From the NCBI RefSeq assembly GCF_000718005.1, contig NZ_JODV01000014.1: a stretch of 64,000 bases of DNA; one strand, given 5' to 3'. The DNA comes from Actinoalloteichus_B caeruleus (lineage in GTDB: Bacteria; Actinomycetota; Actinomycetes; Mycobacteriales; Pseudonocardiaceae). Both the position numbers and the translations under genes were made by a program. The stretch's first letter is position 1, and each line of letters starts with the position of its first letter. This document shows, in pieces, positions 25,052-38,988 of this stretch. The notes under the pieces are model-generated. The model was not told the DNA's origin. It saw only the letters and a list, made by a program, of their open reading frames with translations, and ran no database searches.

Positions 25052-25856
25052 GGGGTCTCCAGTCGGGTGAGGTGGTTGATCGCCCCGGTGGGCTCGCGTC
25101 GTCAGCGGGCCCCCGTCACGTCACGAGTCCGGTGAGCCGAGAGCCGCCGTGGATGGCGCGGGCGTGGTGCGCGCGTCGCACGTGGAGCGGACGAGCCTGT
25201 CGGGGCCGGGCTTCGACGTCGCTCGAGAGCTCGGGGCACGCCTCGGCGTCACGGGATCCACGGCCAGGCGGACGGAGGTGCGTGGCCCGACCCAGGGCGT
25301 CGCGGCGTGGGGTCGCTCGGTGCGGACGGCGGCGACGAGCGTCCCGCGCCAGAGGACGACCCTCCGGGACGACTCCAGCACCTGACCCCGCATCGCCGTC
25401 CCGCTGCCCCCGAGGGTCCGGGACACCAGCGACGACGATCACCCGGGTCAGGCGGGCGTCGGGTCCGGGGGCGGGTCGGATGGGGGGTGGTCGCTCCGAC
25501 CCGCATGGCGGCGGAGCGACGGTCGACCGGCGGGCCACTGGACCACCTCCGGGGTCGGGGCGAGCGGTCCGACCCGGCCGCCGAGCGCGTTACCGTACCG
25601 ACTCCACCCGGCCCTTCGCGTGATCCGCCGAGTCACATCACGTCGAGGGGCCTCGACGAGGTGTTCGGGGTGGGCGCCGCGGCGCGCCATCGTCACGCGC
25701 GCCACCGGAGGGGGCGCTACCTGATCCGCGTGGCGATCGGTGGGGAGCTGACCGAGCACGCCCACATCGACACCAGGTGGGCCGAGCCGATCGCCGCCGC
25801 GGAGGCGGAGTCGGGGGCGGAGGCGGCGCCGACCTGACGGACCGCCGTGGCCAGGG
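25052..25856. other. About 800 bp without a recognisable gene
   Basis: Several open frames of 80-180 codons exist on both strands, but they translate to Arg/Pro/Gly-rich sequence without conserved motifs. One plus-strand frame ends with a protein-like tail, YLIRVAIGGELTEHAHIDTR (stop 25837), which could be the end of a decayed gene. With the neighbouring remnant and orphan membrane protein, this looks like a small eroded accessory patch. Confidence 0.4.
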
Positions 25857-26867
25857 TCAGCGGATGCGGATGGTGTCGTCGGTGACCCGGTTCATCACCA
25901 CGGTCTCGGCGTCCTCGGGGTTCCCGCCGTCGGGGCCGCCGTCGGGCGTCGAGCCCTCCCGCTCCTGACGCTTCTTCGTGAAGTGCCGGTCGACCAGGAT
26001 CAGCGCGACGACCATCCCGGCACCGAGGAGGGTGACCGGTACCACCCCCAACCAGTCGGCGTCGGGTGCCAGCATGGCGCGGTCCTCGTCCTGCCACGGC
26101 CACAGCGCCCGCAGCGCCCCGATCATGACGCCGGTCATCACGGCGAGGGTGGCCTGGTGGCGGTGCTTCAACAGGTACTGGAGCGTCTTCACGAAGACCC
26201 CGAGGCCCAGGATCGCGCCCAGCATGAAGGTCCCGACGTAGGGCAGGTCCCGGGCGTTCAACGCCTCGAGCGTGGGCTCGTAGAGCCCGAAGATCATCAG
26301 CAGGAAGGCACCGGAGAGGCCGGGCATCACCAGGCCGCAGATCGCGATCGCCGCGGCCAGTCCGACCAGCCACAGCGGGGGGGACGTCTGGGTGCCGGCG
26401 GGCAGCCCCGTGACGATCCACCCGACGGCGATCCCCAGCGGCAGCAACGCCCAGTCCAGCGGGCGGCGGATACCGCCCATCGCGAGGATCGGGATCGCCA
26501 CCGAGGCCCCGACCATCCCGATGAACAGCGCCCTGGCCCCCACCGGGTAGTCCTCGATCAGCCCGGGCACGACCCGAGCCGCGGTGAGCAGCGCGAGGAC
26601 CATGCCGGCGAGGATGCCGACGACCAGCGGCACGTCGATGCGCGCCGCCTCCTCCTTGGCCCGTTGCCCGCCCCGCCCCCGGGGAAGATCGCTGGCCGCG
26701 AGCTTGACCGCGCTCATGAGGTGGCCGGCGGCGTCGATGAGGCGTTCGTAGACACCGACGACCAGCGCCACCGTCCCGCCGCTGACCCCTGGGACCACCT
26801 CCACCGTTCCGATGGCGGCACCGCGGGCGAGGTTGAGCGGGGTCTGCTTCCAGCTGTGTGCGGACAC
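25857..26867 (-). CDS. DUF368 membrane protein, PopT-type polyprenyl-phosphate transporter
   Basis: This protein of about 336 residues has 8-10 hydrophobic helices and the duplicated DUF368 motif: GTVEVVPGVSGGTVALVVG near the N-terminus and LVMPGLSGAFLLMIFGLYE in the second half (PGxSG twice). DUF368 (PopT) proteins were shown in other bacteria to return undecaprenyl phosphate across the membrane for reuse in wall synthesis. The last 45 residues are charged and cytosolic (RHFTKKRQEREGS). GTG 26867 is preferred because homologues begin just before SWKQTPLNLARGAAIG; an ATG at 26921 would add 18 poorly conserved residues. No ribosome site is convincing for either. Confidence 0.88.
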   Translation of the reverse strand: MSAHSWKQTPLNLARGAAIGTVEVVPGVSGGTVALVVGVYERLIDAAGHLMSAVKLAASDLPRGRGGQRAKEEAARIDVPLVVGILAGMVLALLTAARVVPGLIEDYPVGARALFIGMVGASVAIPILAMGGIRRPLDWALLPLGIAVGWIVTGLPAGTQTSPPLWLVGLAAAIAICGLVMPGLSGAFLLMIFGLYEPTLEALNARDLPYVGTFMLGAILGLGVFVKTLQYLLKHRHQATLAVMTGVMIGALRALWPWQDEDRAMLAPDADWLGVVPVTLLGAGMVVALILVDRHFTKKRQEREGSTPDGGPDGGNPEDAETVVMNRVTDDTIRIR

Positions 26868-26930
26868 GTCTGAAACGGTAACGGTTCCCTGGACACTCCA
26901 GACACCCGGTAGGACGATCATCGCGACGTC

Positions 26931-26960
26931 GAGCCGGTGCGGAACACCCCGAACCGGCTC
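26931..26960 (-). terminator. Hairpin between tesB and the DUF368 gene
   Basis: GAGCCGGT (26931-26938) and ACCGGCTC (26953-26960) are perfect inverted repeats around a 14-nt loop, downstream of the leftward tesB stop (27029) and upstream of the DUF368 gene. It could end the pyk-tesB transcript. Confidence 0.5.
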
Positions 26961-27028
26961 GTTCGCGGGACTTTCGTCACTCCGCGTGCCGGATCACCGC
27001 GCGGAATCCGCCCACCTCCACGTCCGGG

Positions 27029-27973
27029 TTACTCGGCGACCCGCAGCAGCCCCTCCTGCACGACCGTGCACACGAGGTTGCCCGACCGGTCGAAGAACCG
27101 CCCGGTGGCCAGGCCCCGAGCGCCGGAGGCGCTCGGGGAGGCGCAGTCGTACAGCAGCCAGTCGTCCGCCCGGAAGGGGCGGTGGAACCACATGGCGTGG
27201 TCCAGGCTGGCCCCCGCGACCTCGTCCAGGCTCCAGTACACGCCGTGGCGGGCCAGTACCGAGTCCAACAGGGTGAGGTCGGACACGTAAGCCAGCAGGC
27301 AGACGTGCAGCACCTGGTCGTCGGGCAGCTGACCGTGCGCCCGCATCCACACCCGGTTGTCGGCGGTGCGCGGTCCGGTCTCCCGCGACACCCAGGGCGG
27401 GTCGGTGACGTAGCGGATGTCGAAGGGCCGGGGAGCCTGGCCGTGGATGCCGATGCGGCCCCGGTAGGGCGCCACCCGCTCGGCGAGGGTCGGCAGCGAC
27501 TCCGGCTCCGGGACGCCAGCCGGCATCTCGTCGGCGTGCTCGATCCCGTCCTCCCGGACCTGGAAGGAGGCCGACAGCGAGAAGATCGCCTTGCCGTGCT
27601 GGATGGCGACCACCCGGCGGGTGGTGAACGAGCGGCCGTCCCGGATGCGGTCCACCTCGTAGACGATCGGAACGCGGGGATCGCCGCCCCGGATGAAGTA
27701 GGCGTGCAGCGAGTGCACCCCGCGATCGGCGGGCACGGTCCTGCTGGCCGCGACGAGGGCCTGCCCGGCGACCTGGCCCCCGAAGACCCGGACGGGTGAC
27801 TCGGCCGGGCTCACGCCCCGGAACAGGTTCTCCTCGATGCGCTCCAGGTCCAGCAACGCCACCACCCGGTCGAGGACGGGCTGCCCGTAGGGCACCCCGT
27901 CCGGATCGAGGGGCACCGCCCCCGCGGTGGTACCGGCGGGGTCCTCCGCCGCTGCGCGCGCCATCTCGGTCAT
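27029..27973 (-). CDS. tesB: Acyl-CoA thioesterase II
   Basis: This 314-residue double-hotdog acyl-CoA thioesterase releases fatty acids from medium and long acyl-CoA. The N-terminal hotdog contains NLFRGVSPAESPVRVFGGQV and the following QALVAASRTV, then HSLHAYFIRGGDPRVPIVYE. The C-terminal hotdog contains RVWMRAHGQLPDDQVLH, LAYVSDLTLLDSVL and the active-site strand DHAMWFHRPFRADDWLLYDC. It lies 68 bp downstream of pyk on the same strand, an arrangement seen in other actinobacteria. Confidence 0.94.
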   Translation of the reverse strand: MTEMARAAAEDPAGTTAGAVPLDPDGVPYGQPVLDRVVALLDLERIEENLFRGVSPAESPVRVFGGQVAGQALVAASRTVPADRGVHSLHAYFIRGGDPRVPIVYEVDRIRDGRSFTTRRVVAIQHGKAIFSLSASFQVREDGIEHADEMPAGVPEPESLPTLAERVAPYRGRIGIHGQAPRPFDIRYVTDPPWVSRETGPRTADNRVWMRAHGQLPDDQVLHVCLLAYVSDLTLLDSVLARHGVYWSLDEVAGASLDHAMWFHRPFRADDWLLYDCASPSASGARGLATGRFFDRSGNLVCTVVQEGLLRVAE

Positions 27974-28041
27974 CCACCAACCCTACGATGACGCGGGCAG
28001 CGACAAGGATTCTGAGCACACTCAGCTACCAGTGAGCCTAC

Positions 28042-29466
28042 TCACGCATGGTCTTCCTCGCCCAGTCGGTGGACTCGAATCAGGTTTGTCGAACCGACCG
28101 TGCCGGGAGGGGAGCCGGCGACGATCACGACCAGGTCGCCCCGCTGATACCGACCGAGCGACAGCATCGCCTGGTCGACCTGCTTCACCATCCGGTCGGT
28201 CGAGTCCACCTTCGGCACCAGGAAGGTCTCGGTGCCCCAGGTCATGCTCAGCTGCCGACGCACGGCCTCCTCCGGGGTGAAGGCGAGCAGCGGGAGGTGG
28301 GTGTGCAACCGGGCCAGCCGGCGCACCGTGTCACCGGACTGGGTGAAGGCGACAAGCGCCTTGGCGTTGAGCCGCTCACCGATGTCCCGAGCCGCGTAGG
28401 AGATGACGCCCCGCTTGGTCCTGGGCACGTGCGACAGCGGCGGCACGGCGGTCGACTCGTGTTCCACCGCGCGGACGATCCTGGCCATCGTCTCGACCGT
28501 CTGGACCGGGTAGCGCCCCACGCTGGTCTCGCCCGAGAGCATCACCGCATCGGTGCCGTCGAGCACGGCGTTGGCGACGTCCGAGGTCTCCGCCCGGGTG
28601 GGCCGGGAGTTGCTGATCATCGAGTCCAGCATCTGGGTCGCCACGATGACCGGCTTGGCGTTCTCCCTGGCGATCTGGATGGCCCGCTTCTGCACGAGGG
28701 GGACCTGCTCCAACGGCAGTTCGACGCCGAGGTCCCCCCGGGCGACCATCACGCCGTCGAAGGCGAGGACGATCGCCTCCAGGTTGTCGACCGCCTCCGG
28801 CTTCTCCAGCTTGGCCACCACCGGCAGCCGGCCGGAACCGACCCGGTCCATGACCTGGTGCGCCTGGTCGATGTCGGCGGGAGACCGGACGAAGGACATC
28901 GCGATGAAGTCCACACCGAGGCTGAGGGCGAACTCCAGGTCGCGGATGTCCTTCTCGGACAGGGCCGGGACGCTCACGTTCATCCCCGGCAGCGACAGCC
29001 CCTTGTTGTCACTGACCGGGCCTCCCTCGGTGACCTCGCACACCACGTCCGAGCCCTCGATGGCCGTGACCACCAGGCCGACCTTGCCGTCGTCGACGAG
29101 GACGCGGTCACCGACCTTGGCGTCCTCGGCCAGCCCCCGGTAGGTGGTCGAGACCCGGTCGTGGGTGCCGGGCACGTCCTCGACGGTCACCCGGACCGTC
29201 TCCCCGGTGTCCCACTGCACCGGGCCGCTGGCGAACCGCCCCAGCCTGATCTTGGGTCCCTGGAGGTCGGCGAGGATGCCGACCGCGCGACCGCTCGCCT
29301 CCGCCTCCTGGCGGACCAGCTCGTAGATGCGCTTGTGGTCGGCGTGGTCGCCGTGGCTGAAGTTCATCCGCGCCACGTCCATGCCGGCGCCCACCAGCTG
29401 CCTGATCCTGTCGGGACTCGCCGTCGCCGGTCCCATCGTGCATACGATCTTCGCTCGTCTGCTCAC
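28042..29466 (-). CDS. pyk: Pyruvate kinase
   Basis: This 474-residue glycolytic enzyme converts phosphoenolpyruvate and ADP to pyruvate and ATP. The start GTG at 29466 gives the standard VSRRAKIVCTMGPATASPDR. The TIM-barrel active site is seen in GMDVARMNFSHGDH, VVAKLEKPEAVDNLEAIV (catalytic Lys/Glu), GVMVARGDLGVELPLEQVP and ATQMLDSMISNSRPTRAE. A B domain (about 70-170) and the C-terminal allosteric domain (TQSGDTVRRLARLHTHLPLL) are present. Mg2+/K+-dependent, cytosolic. No further regulation is visible. Confidence 0.97.
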   Translation of the reverse strand: MSRRAKIVCTMGPATASPDRIRQLVGAGMDVARMNFSHGDHADHKRIYELVRQEAEASGRAVGILADLQGPKIRLGRFASGPVQWDTGETVRVTVEDVPGTHDRVSTTYRGLAEDAKVGDRVLVDDGKVGLVVTAIEGSDVVCEVTEGGPVSDNKGLSLPGMNVSVPALSEKDIRDLEFALSLGVDFIAMSFVRSPADIDQAHQVMDRVGSGRLPVVAKLEKPEAVDNLEAIVLAFDGVMVARGDLGVELPLEQVPLVQKRAIQIARENAKPVIVATQMLDSMISNSRPTRAETSDVANAVLDGTDAVMLSGETSVGRYPVQTVETMARIVRAVEHESTAVPPLSHVPRTKRGVISYAARDIGERLNAKALVAFTQSGDTVRRLARLHTHLPLLAFTPEEAVRRQLSMTWGTETFLVPKVDSTDRMVKQVDQAMLSLGRYQRGDLVVIVAGSPPGTVGSTNLIRVHRLGEEDHA

Positions 29467-29807
29467 GTCTGCGCAGCCTATCCCGCTGGTGGGCACGATT
29501 CCGCACGGCGGAAGCAGATTTGCGGGGCGTGTCGCTCGATCGGGGCGATTCGCCCGGTTGTCGCGCCGCTGTGCCTACTCCCCGCTAGGTGGATTTCCGG
29601 TGGAGCCGGGATCACCCCCCGTCCGGGGACTACGCGAGGTGTGCTGCGAACAGCGGGTCGAGGCCCCTCGGAGACCGCACCCCGGCGACCGCCGGTCGTG
29701 GCAGGGGCCCGTGCCACCGACGCTGTCCGGTTCCGGCCGTCGGCGGTGGGGATGGCCGGCACGGGACGATGGACGTTCGTCCCACCCCCTTCCGGAGGTT
29801 CCACGCC
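29467..29807. other. Divergent region pyk/VanZ
   Basis: These 341 bp contain the promoters for pyk (leftward) and the VanZ-like gene (rightward). GGAGGT at 29794-29799 is the ribosome site for the latter. No other feature or conserved open frame is recognised. Confidence 0.4.
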
Positions 29808-30266
29808 GTGCGCCCGTCCGCGATCCCCTTCCCGCTGGCCGTCCTGGTCAGCCTCGTGGTGTTCCTCACACCGGCCTCCGGCGTCCCCTCAGCGCCCCCG
29901 GGAACCGACAAGGTGGTCCACGTGGGGGTTTTCGTGCTGCTCACCGTCACGGGGCTCCTGATGGTGGCCGGGGCGCGGAGTCCTCGGCCCGCGCCGGACC
30001 GGCGGGACGCGTCCCCCACCCACCGGGGGCGCGGCCCGCGCCGCCTGCTCCTGCTCGGTCTCCTCTGCTACGCCTTCGTCGCGGAGGTCCTCCAGGGGCT
30101 GTTGCCCCTGGGGCGGAGCGCGGACTGGGCGGACGCGCTGGCCAACCTCGCCGGTATCGCGCTCGGGGCGGGGGTGTTCCTCCTGTTCGGCCCGAGGAGG
30201 CCGGCGGGTGGGGACCTGGCGGCCGCGCACCCGGCGGAGGACGGTGCCGGCGCCGACCGCGCCTGA
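29808..30266 (+). CDS. VanZ-like membrane protein
   Basis: This 152-residue membrane protein has about four hydrophobic segments and the VanZ-type motif pattern DKVVHVGVFVLLTVTGLL (DK..H..aF) and YAFVAEVLQGLLPLGRSADW followed by DALANLAGIALGAGV (E..Q......R..d..D...N..G). GTG 29808 is chosen because GGAGGTTCCACGCC precedes it; an ATG at 29769 lacks a ribosome site. VanZ itself gives low-level teicoplanin resistance, but stand-alone actinobacterial members have no proven role. Confidence 0.85.
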   Translation: MRPSAIPFPLAVLVSLVVFLTPASGVPSAPPGTDKVVHVGVFVLLTVTGLLMVAGARSPRPAPDRRDASPTHRGRGPRRLLLLGLLCYAFVAEVLQGLLPLGRSADWADALANLAGIALGAGVFLLFGPRRPAGGDLAAAHPAEDGAGADRA

Positions 30267-30277
30267 ACGACACGGAT

Positions 30278-30310
30278 CCCGGGCGGCCCCCTCCTCGGGG
30301 GCCGCCCGGG
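30278..30310. terminator. Bidirectional terminator
   Basis: A perfect 14-bp stem, CCCGGGCGGCCCCC (30278-30291) with its complement at 30297-30310, has a TCCTC loop. It lies between the convergent stops of the VanZ gene (30266) and the M28 peptidase (30319). Confidence 0.85.
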
Positions 30311-30318
30311 TCGGTGTG

Positions 30319-31701
30319 TCAGCGCCGGTAGCGGGCCACCTCGTAGGTGGCGGCGCCGACCAGCTCCAGGGACACCCGCAACCGCTCCAGCGAGATGTTG
30401 CGGTCGATGGTGTCCTCGGGCGTGTGGTAGATGGGCTCCAGCAGCGCCGGCCCCGCCTCGCCTCGCCAGCTGAAGTTCGCCGCCGCGATGCCCCGCTCGT
30501 GGAACGGCACGTGGTCGCTCGATCCGCGCGCGGTGGGCCCGGACACGTGGGGGACGTAGCCGAGGCGGGCGGCCGCCTCGGCGACCCCCTGGGTCGTCAG
30601 GTTGTCCTCACCGTCGACTGACAGCAACCAGTAGCGGTTGGCCGGGTCGTGGCTGGTGGCCACCATGTCGTTCTGGAAGCACCCGCTGATCCTGGCCGCC
30701 TCGGCGTCGCTGAGCTGGTTGACGTAGTAGCGGGAACCGATGAGCCCCTGCTCCTCGGAGCCCCAGAGCGCGAACCGGACGGTGTGCTGGGTGGGCAGGC
30801 TGCGGAAGACCCTGGCGAGTTCCAGGCAGAGCGCGGTACCGCTGCCGTCGTCGTTGGCGCCCGGCGATCCGGGCACGCTGTCGTAGTGGGCGGTGACCAT
30901 CACCACCGGCGCGGTGGCGGGAGAACCGATCGTTGCCGGCCGCTCGGCGAGGACGTTGTACGAGGTGAGGTCGGAGTGCCGGGTCAACACCGCGCGCAGC
31001 CGCACCGGGCCCGCCGCCAGCCGCTGCCGCAACCACTCGCCGTGGGCCTGGGCGAGTCCCAGCACCGGGATGGGCACCTGGTTGGAGAGGCTGGGCACGA
31101 AGCAGCCGGCCTTGCGGTCGGGCGTGGCCGAGGCCGCCACCAGCAGCACACCGGTCGCGCCCCGCTCCACGGCGGTCCGGACCTGGGCCTCCCGGTTGGC
31201 CGTGGTGTGGTCCACGAGGACCAGGCCGCCGGTGAACCCGGCGGGGTAGTCGGCCTCGGTGCCCGCACCGACGTCGACGACGCCCCCCTCGACCTCGACG
31301 TCCAGCGGTCCCTGCGCCGAGGCGCTGGTCTGCCAGCGCTCCCCGTCGGGCAGGACCACGTCGGCCAGGTACTTGTCCGCCACCGCGAAGGGCTGTTGGG
31401 TGACCTGGTAGCCGAGGTCCTCGAACACCCGCGCGGCGTAGTTCGCGGCCCTGTGCTCGGACTCGGTGCCGCCGATCCTGGGACCGATGTCCTCGCTGAG
31501 GTGGCGGATGTGCTCGAGCGCGCGCCGGGCGTCCACCCGCGCGGCGATGGCCTTGTCCCCCGGGGTCAGGTTGGGCGCGCCCGGGGCGCCGGTCCGGTGC
31601 CGGTTGGTGGCGGCCATCGCCTGCGATGACAGCCCGACCGAGGCGAAGGCGGCGAGCGCGAGGGCTCCACCCAACAGATCACGGCGCTTGAACGCGGACA
31701 T
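30319..31701 (-). CDS. Secreted M28 family zinc aminopeptidase
   Basis: This 460-residue exported metallopeptidase has a Tat-type signal MSAFKRRDLLGGALALAAFA with cleavage near the AMA-AT site (about residue 30). A protease-associated domain (about 130-240) contains GGLVLVDHTTANREAQVRTA. The co-catalytic zinc ligands of the M28 fold appear in VTAHYDSVPGSPGANDDGSG (His, Asp), LWGSEEQGLIGSRYY (Glu-Glu), SSDHVPFHERGI (Asp, His) and PIYHTPEDTID (His). It is similar in plan to Streptomyces griseus aminopeptidase but longer because of the PA domain. The ATG is preceded by AAAGGAGTGG. It should release N-terminal residues from peptides outside the cell. Confidence 0.92.
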   Translation of the reverse strand: MSAFKRRDLLGGALALAAFASVGLSSQAMAATNRHRTGAPGAPNLTPGDKAIAARVDARRALEHIRHLSEDIGPRIGGTESEHRAANYAARVFEDLGYQVTQQPFAVADKYLADVVLPDGERWQTSASAQGPLDVEVEGGVVDVGAGTEADYPAGFTGGLVLVDHTTANREAQVRTAVERGATGVLLVAASATPDRKAGCFVPSLSNQVPIPVLGLAQAHGEWLRQRLAAGPVRLRAVLTRHSDLTSYNVLAERPATIGSPATAPVVMVTAHYDSVPGSPGANDDGSGTALCLELARVFRSLPTQHTVRFALWGSEEQGLIGSRYYVNQLSDAEAARISGCFQNDMVATSHDPANRYWLLSVDGEDNLTTQGVAEAAARLGYVPHVSGPTARGSSDHVPFHERGIAAANFSWRGEAGPALLEPIYHTPEDTIDRNISLERLRVSLELVGAATYEVARYRR

Positions 31702-32752
31702 CCAGCCACTCCTTTGTCCAGGGCAGCAACGGAACACGGCGATTTCGTTCCGTAACTGATTCACCACAACGTGTGAAGCGCGCTTCGCTGATTCCGGAGA
31801 TTACGTGTGGTTTCTGTGATGAACAAGTGGCAGAGATCTCGAAATGATTCCCGATCGGTGTCCTTCGCGTCCCCTGTCGGGTGATCCAGTTTGGCAACGA
31901 TCCACCTACGGGGTCCCACGGTGAACCCAGCCGGAAGACACGGCCGGAGGGCGGCCGCTTCCACCGAGGACGGGGGCGGGAACCGGATGCGCGGTCGACC
32001 ACCCCGCCGCGTTCGCCCCCCGAGCCGCCGCCCGACATCGGATGACGGTTCCCGCCGGTCAGGAAGCCGGACAGGGCCAGGGACCGGGACGAAAGGCGGA
32101 ACGGGGAACCCGGGCGCCGGCTCCCCCGGGCACGGTGGCCCGTCCCGGGCGCGCGGCCACCCGGACCGCACCGGCAACCCCGACCCGGCCGACCTCGGGC
32201 ACGGCTCGCCTCATCCGCCCCTCCGCACGAGCCGGCACCCCAGGTGTGGCGGGAGCCGTCGGCGCGGGAACTCGCGTCGCGACCGGGTGCGCTGGCCGGA
32301 AGAGGCCGCTCGCCCCGTCCGATGCGAACGGCCGACCGCCACCCGTCCTCGGGTCACGGGGGACCTCGAACCAGCCTTGGTCACCGCGAGCGGTGCTCCC
32401 TGGTACCTCGGCGCGTCAGGGAGCCGCCGGTCGGCGTTCGGGACCGGGTGCACCCGGAGTTCGGGCCCACCAGTCCGGGAACGACGCGTTCCGGCGCCGA
32501 AGGACCAGCACCGTCGGCACCGTTCAGCCGGACCGTCCCCGCCGTGAGCCTCCCCGCACCCGCTGCCCCGCGACCGGCCCGGACCGATCCGGTTCCGTGT
32601 TCCGCCCGGCAGGTGCCGGGGACCGCCGACCAGCGAGCGGCAAGCGCCCCCGGGTCCCACGGCGTTCGGCCGCCCACCTCGGCGGTATCTGCCCGACGGC
32701 GGCGGACCGCGACCTCGATGTCAGGAACGGGGCAACGGACCGGGACAAGTAA
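31702..32752. other. Long gene-free stretch
   Basis: This is about 1.05 kb. The first ~180 bp, upstream of the peptidase, are AT-richer and include a perfect 12-bp palindrome GAAGCGCGCTTC (31775-31786), a possible operator. From about 31890 to 32752 the DNA is extremely GC-rich. Open frames on both strands translate only to Arg/Pro/Gly/Ser-rich sequence without ribosome sites or motifs. I find no credible gene. Confidence 0.5.
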
Positions 32753-32782
32753 GGGGGACGGCTCCCGTGGGAGCCGTCCCCC
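32753..32782 (-). terminator. Terminator of gltBD
   Basis: GGGGGACGGCTCC (32753-32765) and GGAGCCGTCCCCC (32770-32782) form a perfect 13-bp stem with loop CGTG, about 87 bp beyond the gltD stop. Confidence 0.8.
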
Positions 32783-32868
32783 TGTCGCCCCGGCCGGCGG
32801 CACGCCGTTGTGCCCCGGCCAGAAGTCGAGTGGTCCGGCGACGGACCACCGCGTCCGGTGCGGGCCGG

Positions 32869-34363
32869 TCAGACCACCGCGAGCGGCAGGGCCGTCGGGT
32901 GGACCGGGGCGGGCAGCTGCGAGCCGCCCGTGAGGTGGGCGTCGACGGCAGCGGCCACCGAGCGCCCCTCCGCGATCGCCCACACCACCAGCGAGGCACC
33001 CCGGTGGGCGTCACCGCAGACGAACACGCCCGGCTGGCTGGTCTGCCAGTCCGCACCACAGCCGATGCTCCCGCGCGGGGACAGCGTCAGGCCGAGACCG
33101 TCGAGCAGGGGCATCCGCTCGACCCCCTCGAAACCGATGGCGAACAGCGCGAGGTCGCAGGGGAACTCCTCGACCTCGTCACCGAGCGGGACCACCTGGC
33201 GCCGGCCGTCCGCGTCGCGTCCGACCTGGACCCGGCGCAGGCGGACCGCCCGCACGTGCCCGTCCTCGTCCCCGACGAACTCCTCGACCGCGACCTCGTA
33301 ACGGCGCTCGCCGCCCTCGTCGTGCGCCGGGTAGGTGCGCAGGATCAACGGCCAGGTCGGCCAGGGAGACCTGGCCTCGTCCCGCTCGCCCGGCGGCTCC
33401 GGGTACTGGTCGAGCTGGAGGACGCTCGCGGCGCCCTGCCGGTGCGCGGTCCCGAGGCAGTCGGCACCGGTGTCGCCACCGCCGATGATGACCACGTGTT
33501 TCCCGGCGGCGGTGATCGCGGCCGGCCCGTCGCCCTCGCACTCGCGGTTGGCCTGCACCAGGTGCTCCATCGCCAGGTGCACCCCGGTCAGCTCCCGCCC
33601 GGGGACCTCGGCGTCACGGCCGCGCAGGGCGCCGACCGCCAACACCACCGCGTCGTGCCGGGACCGCAGCTCATCGACGGTGAGGTCCACGCCGACCTCG
33701 CAGCCGGTCACGAACCGGGTCCCCTCGGCACGCATCTGCACGAGCCGCCGGTCGAGGACCTTCTTCTCCATCTTGAACTCGGGGATCCCGTACCGGAGCA
33801 GGCCGCCGAGCCGGTCGTCCCGTTCGTAGACGGTGACCTCGTGCCCCGCCCGGGTGAGCTGTTGGGCCGCCGCGAGCCCCGCCGGACCCGACCCGACCAC
33901 GGCCACCGAGCGGCCGGTGGGGGCGGTGGCCGTCACCGGCACCACGCTGCCCCGCTCCCAGCCGATGTCGGCGATGGTCTGCTCCACCCGCTTGATCGCG
34001 ACCGCGCCACCCGCCCTCGGGGAGAGCGCGACGACGCAACCGGCCTCGCACGGGGCCGGGCAGAGCCGGCCGGTGAACTCCGGGAAGTTGTTCGTGGCGT
34101 GCAGGCGCTCGCCCGCCTCGTCCCAGCGCCCCCGCCGCACGAGGTCGTTCCACTCCGGGATCAGGTTGCCCAGCGGGCAGCCGGCGCTGCTGGAGTGGCA
34201 GAAGGGCACGCCGCAGTCCATGCAGCGCGCCGCCTGCGTCCGCACCTGCTGCTCGCGTTCCCCGCCGTCGAGCGCCGCGTAGACCTCGTCCCAGTCGCCG
34301 AGGCGCTCGTCCACCGGTCGCTTCGCCGGCTCCTGCCTGGCGTGCTTGAGGAAACCATGCGGG

Positions 34364-34371
<8 letters not shown>
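32869..34371 (-). CDS. gltD: Glutamate synthase small subunit
   Basis: This 500-residue NADPH-dependent FAD and iron-sulfur beta subunit of GOGAT passes electrons from NADPH to the large subunit. N-terminal cluster-binding Cys motifs are ARCMDCGVPFCHSSSAGCPL and RLCPAPCEAGCVV. The FAD site is VAVVGSGPAGLAAAQQL and the NADPH site VVIIGGGDTGADCLGTA; GVFVCGDAHRGASLVVWAI closes the FAD domain. GTG 34371 gives the standard VADPHGFLKHARQEP start and overlaps the gltB stop by eight bases, so translation is coupled. Confidence 0.96.
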
Positions 34372-38944
<4,573 letters not shown>

Positions 38945-38970
38945 GGGCAGACCTCCCTCATCGTCCTACG

Positions 38971-38988
38971 AACTTGAATCCTCAAGTT
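38971..38988 (-). promoter_or_regulatory. Inverted repeat upstream of gltB
   Basis: AACTTGA-ATCC-TCAAGTT is a perfect 7-bp inverted repeat in AT-rich sequence, 27 bp from the gltB GTG. It could be a repressor operator in the 5' leader or a small leader hairpin. The rest of 38989-39373 (the gltB/btu divergent region) is comparatively AT-rich and holds the two promoters, but I cannot place their boxes with confidence. Confidence 0.5.
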
